From Bacteroides sp. MSB163 (GTDB taxonomy: Bacteria > Bacteroidota > Bacteroidia > Bacteroidales > Bacteroidaceae): a stretch of DNA of 64,000 nt. The stretch is taken from positions 3,030,001 to 3,094,000 of the forward strand of contig NZ_CP143867.1 of assembly GCF_036416795.1 (NCBI RefSeq). The letters run 5' to 3'. Made by a program: the position numbers and the translations under genes. The notes under the pieces are model-generated. The model had not been told where the DNA came from. It ran no database searches and saw only the letters and a list, made by a program, of their open reading frames with translations. Below are positions 25,844-34,840 of this stretch, in pieces (positions within the stretch are counted from its first letter, which is position 1; each line of letters starts with the position of its first letter).

Positions 25844-28800
25844 TTCTCTTTGTATTCCGAAGGTGTCATTCCCATTTGTCTTTTGAAACACTTTCCAAAA
25901 TATTTAGGATCGTTGAAGCCTGTCATGTAAGCCACTTGTGAAAAGTTATATTCTCCGCTGTCTATTAATTGTACGGCACGTTTAATCCTGATTTCGCGTA
26001 TGAAGTCCACGGGAGACAGACCGATAATGGATTTTAGCTTCTGATAGAAGACAGAACGTCCTAAATTCAGTAACTGGGCAAATTCGTCGACTGTAAGTTC
26101 TGAGTTTTCCATTTGTTCTTCCATTACTTGCATCACTTGCTGCATGAACTGCTCATCGTATGAAATGATCTGAGGTTGCGAGGGGGTCAGTTTCTCTTCC
26201 AGAGTGGTTTCCTGGGTATTGTTTAATTTTTCCGACCATGCTTTCCAGTAGATTTCCTGCAATTCTTTACGTTGGTGAAGCAAAGACTTGATACGGATTT
26301 TTAGATACGTTGCACTGAAGGGCTTGGTGATATAATCGTCTATCCCTTGTTCCAGTCCTGATATGCGATCATCCAGTGATGATTTGGCAGAAAGCAGAAT
26401 GATAGGTATGTGACATATTTCTCTGTTCTCCTTAATATTCTTTACCATATCAAGGCCATCCATAGCAGGCATCATAATGTCACTGATAATCAGATCGGGA
26501 ATATATTCCCGGGCTTGGTCCAATCCTTCTTGTCCATTGGTGGCGGTGATTACCCGGTAACTTTCTGACAAGATATCTGATAAGAAGTTTCTTAGCTCTA
26601 CGTTATCTTCGACAATTAAGATGGATATGGGGTCTTCTTCATTCGATATCTGATTCGGTTCATTGGCTGTCTCTGAAGGAGTAATGTCAGCCATTGAAGC
26701 TATTTCAACCATGGATCTTATTTCATTTTTCTTTTCAGCGGGGACTGAATTTCCGTCATTCAATATAAATTCTGTATTTTCTCTTCCCTCATAAACTTTT
26801 TGATTCATTGGTAATATAACGGTAAACTCGCTACCTACACCGGGTTGACTTTTTACTTCAATGTTGCCACAATGTAGTTCTATCAGTTCTTTAACAAGTG
26901 ATAGTCCTATGCCTGACGAGGGCTGCAATATATTGAATTTTACCAATGTTTCAAAGCGTTGGAAAAGTGTTTGCTGTTTTTGAAGATCAATACCAATGCC
27001 TTCGTCTTTTATAGAAACAATTAATCTGCTACTTTCTACATTGGCAATGACGGTGATAGACTTATTGGCCGGAGTGTACTTGAATGCATTGGATAGCAAA
27101 TTAAAAATGATTTTTTCAAACTTATCCTGATCGATCCAGGTTTCTATAGCTTCCTGGTTTGTTTCCAATTGGTAATTGATATTCTTTTCTTCGGCAATAA
27201 GGCGGAAGTTATCCATTACTTTTTGTAATAGGCTGAGGACGTCTGTCTTTTCCAGCAGCACTTTCATTTTTTTATTCTCTATTTTCCGGAAGTCCAATAT
27301 CTGGTTTACTAAATGCAACATACGCTCCGTATTCTTGTGCACCAAGGTTAAATGTTTACGGGCATTGGCTGTGAGAGTTTCGTGTTCCAGAACTTCAGTA
27401 ACCGGACTGGCTATGAGCGTTAACGGAGTACGTAATTCATGCGAAATATCGGTGAAAAAACGCAATTTTATATTTGCCAGTTGTTGTTCAAGATTTATCT
27501 GATGACGCAACCGATATATGTAGAGAATGATATAGACGATAGTTGCTGTGGATAACACGAATAATACGACATACAGAATCCATGCCCAGTATGTCTCCCA
27601 AAAGGTTGGAAGTACGGTTATGGGTAGGGTACGTGCTTTTTCCATCCATACTCCGTCGCTGTTGGTGGAACGTATCTGTAATTCATATTCTCCCGGAGGC
27701 AGGTTGATATAGCTGGCTGAACGGCTGTTATCCACTTCATTCCATTTTTCTTCCAATCCTTTCAGACGGTAAGCATAGCTGATTGATTCCGGCGCTACAT
27801 AATCCAAAGCTGCAAATTGGAAAGTAACATTGCGCTCGGATGGTTTCAGCCGTAGTTCTTTCAGATCATTGATATCTAAATTCTGGGAGGTTCCTTGTAT
27901 TTTAAACCCGGTGAATACAATGGGAGGGGCATAACTACTTTTCTGAAGATGTTCGGGACTAATTTTGAGTATTCCGATATCTGTTCCTAATAGCAATTGA
28001 TTATTTTCCAGCACAGGAGCTGCCTCTGTAAAGTAAAGCTCTTGTTGCATGTACTTTTTATCATAATATTCGAATGTTTCCTTTTCCGGATTGAAACGGG
28101 TAAGTGCATTTTCCGAAATTACCCATAGGCTTCCTTCTTTATCTTCTATCATAGACTGGACGAGGTCAGATGGTAAACCATCTTTTGTCGTATAAGGTTT
28201 AAATTCGATGTGTTCACTTAATAGATTTTCAGAAAGGACTTTATTGATTCCTCCGGTAAATGTAAGAATGTAAGTTGCTTTCCTGTTATCTGTGTAGACA
28301 TAGGTAACATCATTGCTGCTGAGGCTGGATACTTCATCTGGATGGCGTAGATTTCTATAGAAACAGATATCTTCCGGTTGCTTAAATTCACTGGAGAAAG
28401 TCAACAAGCCCTCCGTAGTGCAGACAAGAATGGCATTATTAACTTCGGTGATGTAACGTACTTTGGTAAAATGGTTTTTAGGGTATTCCTTCAGCTGATT
28501 ATCATTATGTATGAAACGAATTTCTCCTTCAGCTGTTTCCTCTAATAAATTTAGCCCTCCACCATAGCAACCTATCCAGATTCGTTTCTGGTGATCTTGA
28601 TAAATACTGTAAATACTATTATAGCTCAAACTATACGGATCGTCTTCCTGGTGAGTAAATTGACGTATCTGAAAATGATCTTTGCTGTCTCTTGTTAATC
28701 GGAAAAGACCATCCAATTTACTTCCCATCCAGATGATTCCATTTTCATCTTCCATAAAACAATAGATGTTCTTTTGGAAAGATATGGGTTGTGAACTGAT

Positions 28801-30240
28801 GGTACCTTCAGGGGTCAGATATCCTTTCAAACTTCCATCCGGCTGATAAATTCGTACATATCCTTTTTTGCTGGCTGTCCAAAGCTCATTTTTTTCGTCT
28901 ATCAGGAAAGCGCGTGTCTCAAAACCGGTATCCATAGCTTGCAGAGAGCATGCGTATGTAGAAAATGAGATTTTTGTAACATCCCAGTGATTGCATATCC
29001 AGAGATTGCCCTGTCGATCTAAAAAAGAGTTCAGAATAACGGGGGTGAATTTTGTATCAGGATTATTATAATCAGTATAATAAGATTTCAGTTGTTTGTT
29101 TTTTCGGTCATAATAAGAGAATCCACCTCTATGTGGGACCATCCACAGTGTTCCTTGCTTATCTTCAAATATCAGGTCGCGGCTTAAGCGTTCGGCTTTC
29201 GGCAGGTCTTCTTTCGGAGTAATATAATGTTGCTTCTCTTCTGTTTCTAAATTGTAACGCACTACTCCGGGCATATCGGAGTATAGCCATAATTCTCCGA
29301 AGCTATCTTTGAATACAGACAAAACTTCGATGGAGGGATTAGTAGGAGTACGGGGATCTATTAACCGGTATCTTTGATCTTTTGCAAAGTAAATATAGAG
29401 TCCGTTGTCTGTGCAAAGTCCTATGCTGTCTTTTCCCAGTCTATTGATAGAATTGATAGTATTGGAGGTTGAAAAGGGCATTTCATGAAATTGAAGTTGC
29501 TGTGTCTGGGGAAGATATATTACTAACTGGTTGTTGGCAGATACCAGGTATATATTGCCGTTATCTTCTTTGATATTCTTGAATGGAATATCGGATTCTA
29601 TTTTCTTTTTACCAATGATAGAAACTCCTTTGTTGGTTAATATCCACTCGTCACCATCGCTATCTTGAAAAATGGTGATTATTTGATCTCCTTTCAGATT
29701 CTTCTCTTCGATATTATATAAGGTTATTCCTTTTCCTTCCTGAGCCTTGTATGCTTGTTCGTCGATGCGGAATGCTCCACGGTCACATACGATCCAACTT
29801 ACTCCTTTAGGTAGTGCATAGACATTCTGCACAGCGTAGGTCTGCTGTTTGGGGGCTTCGTAAGGACGTAAGATGTCTATGAATTTCTCTCGGCGGCTAT
29901 CGAATAGATAGACTCGCGAGTCATAAGTCTGACACCAGATGTCACAGGTTTGTGTCTGTATGATTTTGGCTATGCGGTTACTGGTTAAGGTACATCCGTC
30001 TCCCGGAAATGCTTTATAGTTTTTGAAAGTGTATCCGTCGAATTTATTTAAGCCATTCCAAGTGGAAAACCAGATAAATCCTTTGGAATCTTGCAGGATG
30101 TTGGTGACAGACCTTTGTGCCAATCCGTTATAAGCGGAGAAACGTTGAATTTGACAAATTGGTTGTGCGATGGCTACACAAGGGATAAAAAGACAAATCA
30201 ATATTAAATAATGGACTTGAAATATAATGCACTTTTTCAT
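25825..30240 (-). CDS. Hybrid two-component system sensor/regulator (HTCS-A)
   Basis: A 1471-residue one-protein signalling system. A signal peptide ends at VAIAQ. The periplasmic sensor (about 25-800) is built of beta-propeller repeats (QDSKGFIWFSTWNGLNKFDG, EDKQGTLWMVPHRGG) and a Y_Y_Y domain (LPPGEYELQIRSTNSDGVW). A transmembrane helix lies near 850-875. It is followed by a histidine kinase (His934 in DISHELRTPL, then an ATPase domain), a receiver (Asp1254 in ISDIMMP) and an AraC-type DNA-binding domain at the C-terminus. HTCS proteins bind oligosaccharides in the periplasm and activate the local locus. The ATG at 30240 (MKKCIIF) is preferred because it begins the signal peptide; an upstream ATG at 30270 would overlap the promoter. 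It is paralogous to HTCS-B at 39146. Confidence 0.95.
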   Translation of the reverse strand: MKKCIIFQVHYLILICLFIPCVAIAQPICQIQRFSAYNGLAQRSVTNILQDSKGFIWFSTWNGLNKFDGYTFKNYKAFPGDGCTLTSNRIAKIIQTQTCDIWCQTYDSRVYLFDSRREKFIDILRPYEAPKQQTYAVQNVYALPKGVSWIVCDRGAFRIDEQAYKAQEGKGITLYNIEEKNLKGDQIITIFQDSDGDEWILTNKGVSIIGKKKIESDIPFKNIKEDNGNIYLVSANNQLVIYLPQTQQLQFHEMPFSTSNTINSINRLGKDSIGLCTDNGLYIYFAKDQRYRLIDPRTPTNPSIEVLSVFKDSFGELWLYSDMPGVVRYNLETEEKQHYITPKEDLPKAERLSRDLIFEDKQGTLWMVPHRGGFSYYDRKNKQLKSYYTDYNNPDTKFTPVILNSFLDRQGNLWICNHWDVTKISFSTYACSLQAMDTGFETRAFLIDEKNELWTASKKGYVRIYQPDGSLKGYLTPEGTISSQPISFQKNIYCFMEDENGIIWMGSKLDGLFRLTRDSKDHFQIRQFTHQEDDPYSLSYNSIYSIYQDHQKRIWIGCYGGGLNLLEETAEGEIRFIHNDNQLKEYPKNHFTKVRYITEVNNAILVCTTEGLLTFSSEFKQPEDICFYRNLRHPDEVSSLSSNDVTYVYTDNRKATYILTFTGGINKVLSENLLSEHIEFKPYTTKDGLPSDLVQSMIEDKEGSLWVISENALTRFNPEKETFEYYDKKYMQQELYFTEAAPVLENNQLLLGTDIGILKISPEHLQKSSYAPPIVFTGFKIQGTSQNLDINDLKELRLKPSERNVTFQFAALDYVAPESISYAYRLKGLEEKWNEVDNSRSASYINLPPGEYELQIRSTNSDGVWMEKARTLPITVLPTFWETYWAWILYVVLFVLSTATIVYIILYIYRLRHQINLEQQLANIKLRFFTDISHELRTPLTLIASPVTEVLEHETLTANARKHLTLVHKNTERMLHLVNQILDFRKIENKKMKVLLEKTDVLSLLQKVMDNFRLIAEEKNINYQLETNQEAIETWIDQDKFEKIIFNLLSNAFKYTPANKSITVIANVESSRLIVSIKDEGIGIDLQKQQTLFQRFETLVKFNILQPSSGIGLSLVKELIELHCGNIEVKSQPGVGSEFTVILPMNQKVYEGRENTEFILNDGNSVPAEKKNEIRSMVEIASMADITPSETANEPNQISNEEDPISILIVEDNVELRNFLSDILSESYRVITATNGQEGLDQAREYIPDLIISDIMMPAMDGLDMVKNIKENREICHIPIILLSAKSSLDDRISGLEQGIDDYITKPFSATYLKIRIKSLLHQRKELQEIYWKAWSEKLNNTQETTLEEKLTPSQPQIISYDEQFMQQVMQVMEEQMENSELTVDEFAQLLNLGRSVFYQKLKSIIGLSPVDFIREIRIKRAVQLIDSGEYNFSQVAYMTGFNDPKYFGKCFKRQMGMTPSEYKENKRDDS

Positions 30241-30266
30241 AGTATTGACTAATTTGTAACTGCTTT

Positions 30267-30275
30267 GCAAAGATA
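30267..30275 (-). promoter_or_regulatory. -7 box of HTCS-A
   Basis: On the minus strand TATCTTTGC is a perfect TAnnTTTGC box, 27 bp upstream of the chosen ATG at 30240. HTCS-B has the same TATCTTTG box at a similar distance. This supports the shorter start for HTCS-A. Confidence 0.6.
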
Positions 30276-30461
30276 TAAATTATCTGTTTTACTACTATGT
30301 ATTCTAATAGTAAATGTGGGTGGATTTTCAGCACTTCGGTAAAGGAAGTATGGATGTGGAATTATTATATAGCATATGTGGAATATTTGTTTCCTTAGGT
30401 ATATTATCGGGCTTGTGGCTACCCAGAAAGCTGTTTTTAAACATTGTGAACATTCGTTTCC

Positions 30462-30535
30462 ACCTATTGCGATAAATTTTCCCCCTTTAACTAAATACCT
30501 TTTCGGACTTTTGTATCAGAAAATCTAAGTGATAT
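30462..30535 (+). promoter_or_regulatory. Promoter/operator of the SusCD set B operon (shared PUL signature)
   Basis: The core CCCCC begins at 30481, 29 bp before TTTG (30510-30513) of a GACTTTTGT -7-like box. The 29 bp at 30462-30490 match the complement of 49080-49108 (PL10 promoter) at 27 of 29 positions. A 13 bp word ATCTAAGTGATAT (30523-30535), in the presumed leader just after the start site, is identical in both. The first downstream gene of any size is the lipoprotein at 30784, so the leader is about 250 nt long. Confidence 0.65.
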
Positions 30536-30660
30536 TTTTTAGAATTAAATACTATAACTATGGAAATGAAAAATATAGTGATGATTTTTTCCTGCCTTCT
30601 TGAAACTGAAGTTAGGAGATCAGAAATAAAGGCGTTACTTTCAATCAATGCATCTTCTTT

Positions 30661-30783
30661 ATGTTGGCAATATTCATCGTCTTGTTGGTGATAAATATTC
30701 TGTTGAATCTCTTCAGTGTAGCTGCCGAAAGTTGCTGTTTTACAACCTGTGATGAATTTAGATACTATTATGTTATACTTTAA
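30661..30783 (+). CDS. Possible 40-residue hydrophobic small protein
   Basis: An ATG at 30661 opens a 40-residue frame: a hydrophobic segment (MLAIFIVLLVINILLNLF) followed by a cysteine-containing tail (ESCCFTTCDEF). Its stop TAA directly abuts the ATG of the lipoprotein gene at 30784, so translation could be coupled. It lies in the leader of the SusCD set B transcript. A second, overlapping 43-residue frame (30559-30690, beginning MEMKNIVMIFSCLL) looks like the truncated start of a signal peptide. Either may be chance or the remains of a decayed gene. Confidence 0.25.
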   Translation: MLAIFIVLLVINILLNLFSVAAESCCFTTCDEFRYYYVIL

Positions 30784-31503
30784 ATGAAAATACTAATGAA
30801 CATGAATCTTTTTAATTTAAGTAGAGGGTGTATTTACGTTGTATTTTTAGTTCTTTTTGCATTTTTGGGATGCTCTGAAGAGTTGGTTGAGAAGAGAATG
30901 GCAGAATCTTCCACCCGAAGTATTACCTCTGTTGATGAGGCTTTAGGAGATTCTTCTATCATCGATCCTGTCTGTGATTATGAACTAGTAGATGGTACTG
31001 ATTTACTTCTGTCTATCGCAATGGTAAAGTTTAATTGTTCAGAATTATTAGGAGTGGTGAGTGCATATCCGACATTAAATGAAGAAGGTCAATATACTCG
31101 AAGATATTATAAGGATGGAAAATATAGAATTCAATTTGGTGGCACTGGAATTTATTGGGGCGAAGATCAGATCGTTGAAGAACAATTACCTGTTTATCCT
31201 GCTAATAAGATTCGTGTACCTGCCAATGAAGAAAAATTTGATTATTTAAGTTTTAAAATAATATTGAATGGTGGTCCCGATAGATGGGAGGGTAAAGCGC
31301 AATGTATTTATATGAGATATATGTTGTGTTATTTAGATTATACATATAGGTATGTCACCCTTTATAATTCGGAAGATGATCCTCAGCATTATAGCTGCAC
31401 TATTCAGTTACCTATTTATACGTATAATATTACCGGATATATAAGTATTGATGATTGCCGTTTTTCGGAAGATAATCGAGATTATGGACCAGCTTATTTC
31501 TGA
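30784..31503 (+). CDS. Lipoprotein of unknown function, first gene of SusCD set B operon
   Basis: A 239-residue putative lipoprotein with a long signal region ending FAFLGC (Cys30 from this start; ATGs at 30796 and 30802 are alternatives). I do not recognise the family. The mature part begins with a polar stretch (SEELVEKRMAESSTRS) that could serve as a tether. It then has an aromatic-rich, probably all-beta region with many Tyr and Trp residues, compatible with a small carbohydrate-binding or adhesin-like domain. It lies 51 bp before the second SusC gene and downstream of the shared promoter, so it is probably coexpressed with it. Set A has no equivalent. Confidence 0.65.
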   Translation: MKILMNMNLFNLSRGCIYVVFLVLFAFLGCSEELVEKRMAESSTRSITSVDEALGDSSIIDPVCDYELVDGTDLLLSIAMVKFNCSELLGVVSAYPTLNEEGQYTRRYYKDGKYRIQFGGTGIYWGEDQIVEEQLPVYPANKIRVPANEEKFDYLSFKIILNGGPDRWEGKAQCIYMRYMLCYLDYTYRYVTLYNSEDDPQHYSCTIQLPIYTYNITGYISIDDCRFSEDNRDYGPAYF

Positions 31504-31554
31504 ATGAGAGTTTATGAATAATTTAATTATATTGTTTAACCAAGTAATGCTATC

Positions 31555-34500
31555 ATGAAACAAAAAAATGGAAAGATGAAGAGTAGATTACTCCTATTAT
31601 TGGCGTTGTTATTAATGGTGCCTGTCGGAGTGTTTGCTCAAAACATTACAGTGAAAGGTACTGTGACAGACTCACAGGGGGAGACGGTTATCGGTGCCAC
31701 TGTAGTGGAAAAAGGTAATACTTCCAATGGTGTTACCACTGATTTAGATGGTCACTTTACGTTAACTGTCGCTAAAGGTAAAAAACTGGTGATTTCCTAT
31801 ATCGGTATGGAAACCCAGGAACTGGATGCCGTTGCCGGTAAAGAACTAAAAGTTGTCTTGAAGGATGATTCACAAGCACTTGATGAAGTGGTTGTTATTG
31901 GCTATGGCAGTAAGGCGAGAAAGGATTTGACGGGTTCCGTCGGTTCTGTTTCAGGTGCCAAATTGGCTGCTGTTCCTGTTACTTCAGCTGCTGTAGCTCT
32001 GCAAGGTAAGATTGCTGGTGTACAGGTAACCACGGTCGATGGTGCTCCGGGAGCTGATATCAATATCCGTGTGCGTGGAGGTACGTCCGTGACGCAAAGT
32101 AATGACCCGCTTTATATCGTAGACGGTTTTCAGGTAGACAATATTAATGACATTCCACCGACGGACATTGCTTCCATCGATGTGTTGAAGGATGCTTCTT
32201 TGACTGCTATTTACGGTGCAAAGGGTGGTAATGGTGTTGTAATTGTGACTACGAAATCTGCTCAACAGGGTAAGATAACTGTAGGTGTGAATGCTCAAAT
32301 GTCAGTAAGCAAGCTTTCTAAAAAACTTGATTTGATGGATGCTTACGACTATGTACAGTATCAATATGACTGGGCAGCTTCAAATGGCGGTATGCGTAGT
32401 GGTCCAGCTAAATATTTTCGCGCTAACTTTGGTAATCCGAACGACTTGGATTTATATAAGTATGCTCCTACTCATGACTGGCAAGATCAGGTAATGGGAG
32501 AAACTCCGTTGAACTATTCTACTAATGTAACAGTTGGTGGTGGTTCCGAGAAGTTCCGTTTCAATACTTCTTTGACTCAATCGGAGGATAAAGGTATTAT
32601 TTTGGGGTCCGGTGTTCGTCGTACTAACTTGAACGTTAAAATTAATGCTCAGTTAACCAAGAACTTGACATTAACAATGAATCCTCGTTTTACATATCGT
32701 CGTGACACAGGAGCCGGTGGCGATAAAGTCGGTAGCGGTGGTATTATTGATGTATTACGCTATCGCCCCTCAAATGGTTTGCGTGAATTTGCAACCTGGG
32801 ATCCGGCAACAGTTGATCCGGACGATGAAGCAATCTTCGCTTACACTAATCCGAAGAGCGATATCGGTCAGAATGTAAAGTTGAAGCATGCTTACAGTTA
32901 CACTAATCAGTTCTCTTTGGATTGGAAACCTATCGAAGGTTTAACACTTCGTACCGAAGCTGCTCATTCTATCCAATTTTCTGATGAAAATAACTTTTTC
33001 GGTCGCTTGACCAAAACAGGTCAGGATAATTCGAAAATGCCGGTTGCTGAAATTAAAGACAAGCGTAAAGAGTCTTATACTTGGATTAATACTGCTAATT
33101 ACTCGTTTAAAACAGGACAACTTCACAACTGGTCTGCATTGCTGGGGTCGGAAATTCATCATACTCAGACCAAAGAGAACTATCAGAAGAATCGTTATTT
33201 CCCTCAAAATATTGAAGCTGATCGTGCTTTGAACAATATGGCTTTGGGTACACCGTGGGAATCAACTTCTTCACTTTCTACTCCAAACCGTACGGCTTCT
33301 TTTTTCGGTCAGATAAACTACAACTATGACCACAAATACTTGATTGCCGCAACAATGCGTGCCGATGGTTCTACTAAGTTTGCTCCGGGTAATCAATGGG
33401 GGTATTTCCCCTCTGTTTCAGGCGCTTGGGTACTTTCCAGAGAAGGCTTTTTGGAAAATAATGCGCTAATCAGCAATTTGAAACTGCGTGCTGCTATTGG
33501 TTTGGCTGGAAATAATCGTATTGACGATGACCAATGGCGTTTCTTGTATTCGGTAAATGCAACTGGTGGTCCAGGCTTTGGTGAAGCAACTCAATATGGC
33601 GAACAATGGTTTAGTGTAAGCGATGGGAAAAAATTTCCCAATACAAAAATCAAGTGGGAAACAACCCTAACTCGCAACGTGGCATTGGATATCAGCCTCT
33701 TTGGTGATCGTTTGACCATTACTCCGGAGTTCTATTGGAACACTACAAAAGATTTACTTTATGAGTCAGTTATACCGTCGACCATGGGATTCACTAAGCA
33801 GATGCAGAACATCGGCCAGGTGACGAATAAGGGTATTGAATTAAGTATTAATGGAGATATTCTTCGTGGTAAGGATTATGTGTTGAGCGCTAACTTTACA
33901 TTCGGTATGAACAAAATGAAAATTGATAAACTGAATGATACCGATGATATACTTTGGATTTTGGATGACCGTTGGAAACCTGATTATGATAACTATTGCT
34001 TGAGAGTGGGTGATCAAGTTGGTCTGATTTACGGTTTTGTCTATGATGGTCTCTATAGTCCGGATGAATTCTATTTCGATCCTACTCAGAACTTCTTGGC
34101 TGTTCCGAATGAAGGTACTGTTATTAACACTATCTATCAGGATTCTAATTCGGGTGCAGCAACATTGCCGGGCAAGATTAAATTCAAAGATTTGGATGGG
34201 GACGGTCAGATAACAGAAAACGACCGTACTGTGATTGGTAACACAACTCCAAAGTTCCAAGGTGGTTTCGGTTTGAGTGGTCAATGGAAGAATTTTGACT
34301 TTACTGCCAACTTTAACTACATGGTTGACTTTGATGTTTATAATGCTACTAATTACATGCTTTCTTCATCTATCAGTAATACTAATAATTTCTACAACGT
34401 ATTGGCAGACTTTACACAAAAAAATCGCTGGACTTATGTACGTGCGGATGGTGAATGCCTGTATAAAAATACTAACATTGATGGGTCGGTTAACGAATAT

Positions 34501-34821
34501 ATTACGATGAATGCCGGTAAGTCTTTGTGGAATCCGGCAGATGTGGAAGATAAGGTAACTCACTCTTACTTTGTAGAAGACGGTTCATTCCTCCGTTTGC
34601 AAGACGTAACAATCGGTTATACATTGCCTAGTAACCTGACTAAGAAGTGGGGGATGTCGAAGGTTCGTTTCTATGCCAGTGCTTCCAATCTTTTTATCCT
34701 GACTGGTTATTCTGGTTACGACCCCGAAGTAGATGTACAATCAGGTTTGACTCCTTCTATGGACTACAATCGTTACCCACGTAGCCGTAGCTTCGTATTT
34801 GGTACCAACATTACATTCTAA
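31555..34821 (+). CDS. SusC/RagA-type TonB-linked outer membrane transporter (set B)
   Basis: A 1088-residue importer, paralogous to the one at 15980 but clearly diverged in the barrel. A signal ends at GVFAQ. The carboxypeptidase-regulatory-like domain spans about 30-115 (NITVKGTVTDSQGETVIGAT) and the plug about 120-235 (GKIAGVQV, NIRVRGGTSVTQSNDPLYIV, LKDASLTAIYGAKGGNG). The barrel ends in SFVFGTNITF. The SusD partner gene starts 19 bp downstream. Having two SusC/D pairs in one locus suggests two different oligosaccharides from the same polymer, for example differing in size, esterification or side chains. That is inference. Confidence 0.95.
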   Translation: MKQKNGKMKSRLLLLLALLLMVPVGVFAQNITVKGTVTDSQGETVIGATVVEKGNTSNGVTTDLDGHFTLTVAKGKKLVISYIGMETQELDAVAGKELKVVLKDDSQALDEVVVIGYGSKARKDLTGSVGSVSGAKLAAVPVTSAAVALQGKIAGVQVTTVDGAPGADINIRVRGGTSVTQSNDPLYIVDGFQVDNINDIPPTDIASIDVLKDASLTAIYGAKGGNGVVIVTTKSAQQGKITVGVNAQMSVSKLSKKLDLMDAYDYVQYQYDWAASNGGMRSGPAKYFRANFGNPNDLDLYKYAPTHDWQDQVMGETPLNYSTNVTVGGGSEKFRFNTSLTQSEDKGIILGSGVRRTNLNVKINAQLTKNLTLTMNPRFTYRRDTGAGGDKVGSGGIIDVLRYRPSNGLREFATWDPATVDPDDEAIFAYTNPKSDIGQNVKLKHAYSYTNQFSLDWKPIEGLTLRTEAAHSIQFSDENNFFGRLTKTGQDNSKMPVAEIKDKRKESYTWINTANYSFKTGQLHNWSALLGSEIHHTQTKENYQKNRYFPQNIEADRALNNMALGTPWESTSSLSTPNRTASFFGQINYNYDHKYLIAATMRADGSTKFAPGNQWGYFPSVSGAWVLSREGFLENNALISNLKLRAAIGLAGNNRIDDDQWRFLYSVNATGGPGFGEATQYGEQWFSVSDGKKFPNTKIKWETTLTRNVALDISLFGDRLTITPEFYWNTTKDLLYESVIPSTMGFTKQMQNIGQVTNKGIELSINGDILRGKDYVLSANFTFGMNKMKIDKLNDTDDILWILDDRWKPDYDNYCLRVGDQVGLIYGFVYDGLYSPDEFYFDPTQNFLAVPNEGTVINTIYQDSNSGAATLPGKIKFKDLDGDGQITENDRTVIGNTTPKFQGGFGLSGQWKNFDFTANFNYMVDFDVYNATNYMLSSSISNTNNFYNVLADFTQKNRWTYVRADGECLYKNTNIDGSVNEYITMNAGKSLWNPADVEDKVTHSYFVEDGSFLRLQDVTIGYTLPSNLTKKWGMSKVRFYASASNLFILTGYSGYDPEVDVQSGLTPSMDYNRYPRSRSFVFGTNITF

Positions 34822-34840
34822 CATTAAAAATTAGAGAAAT

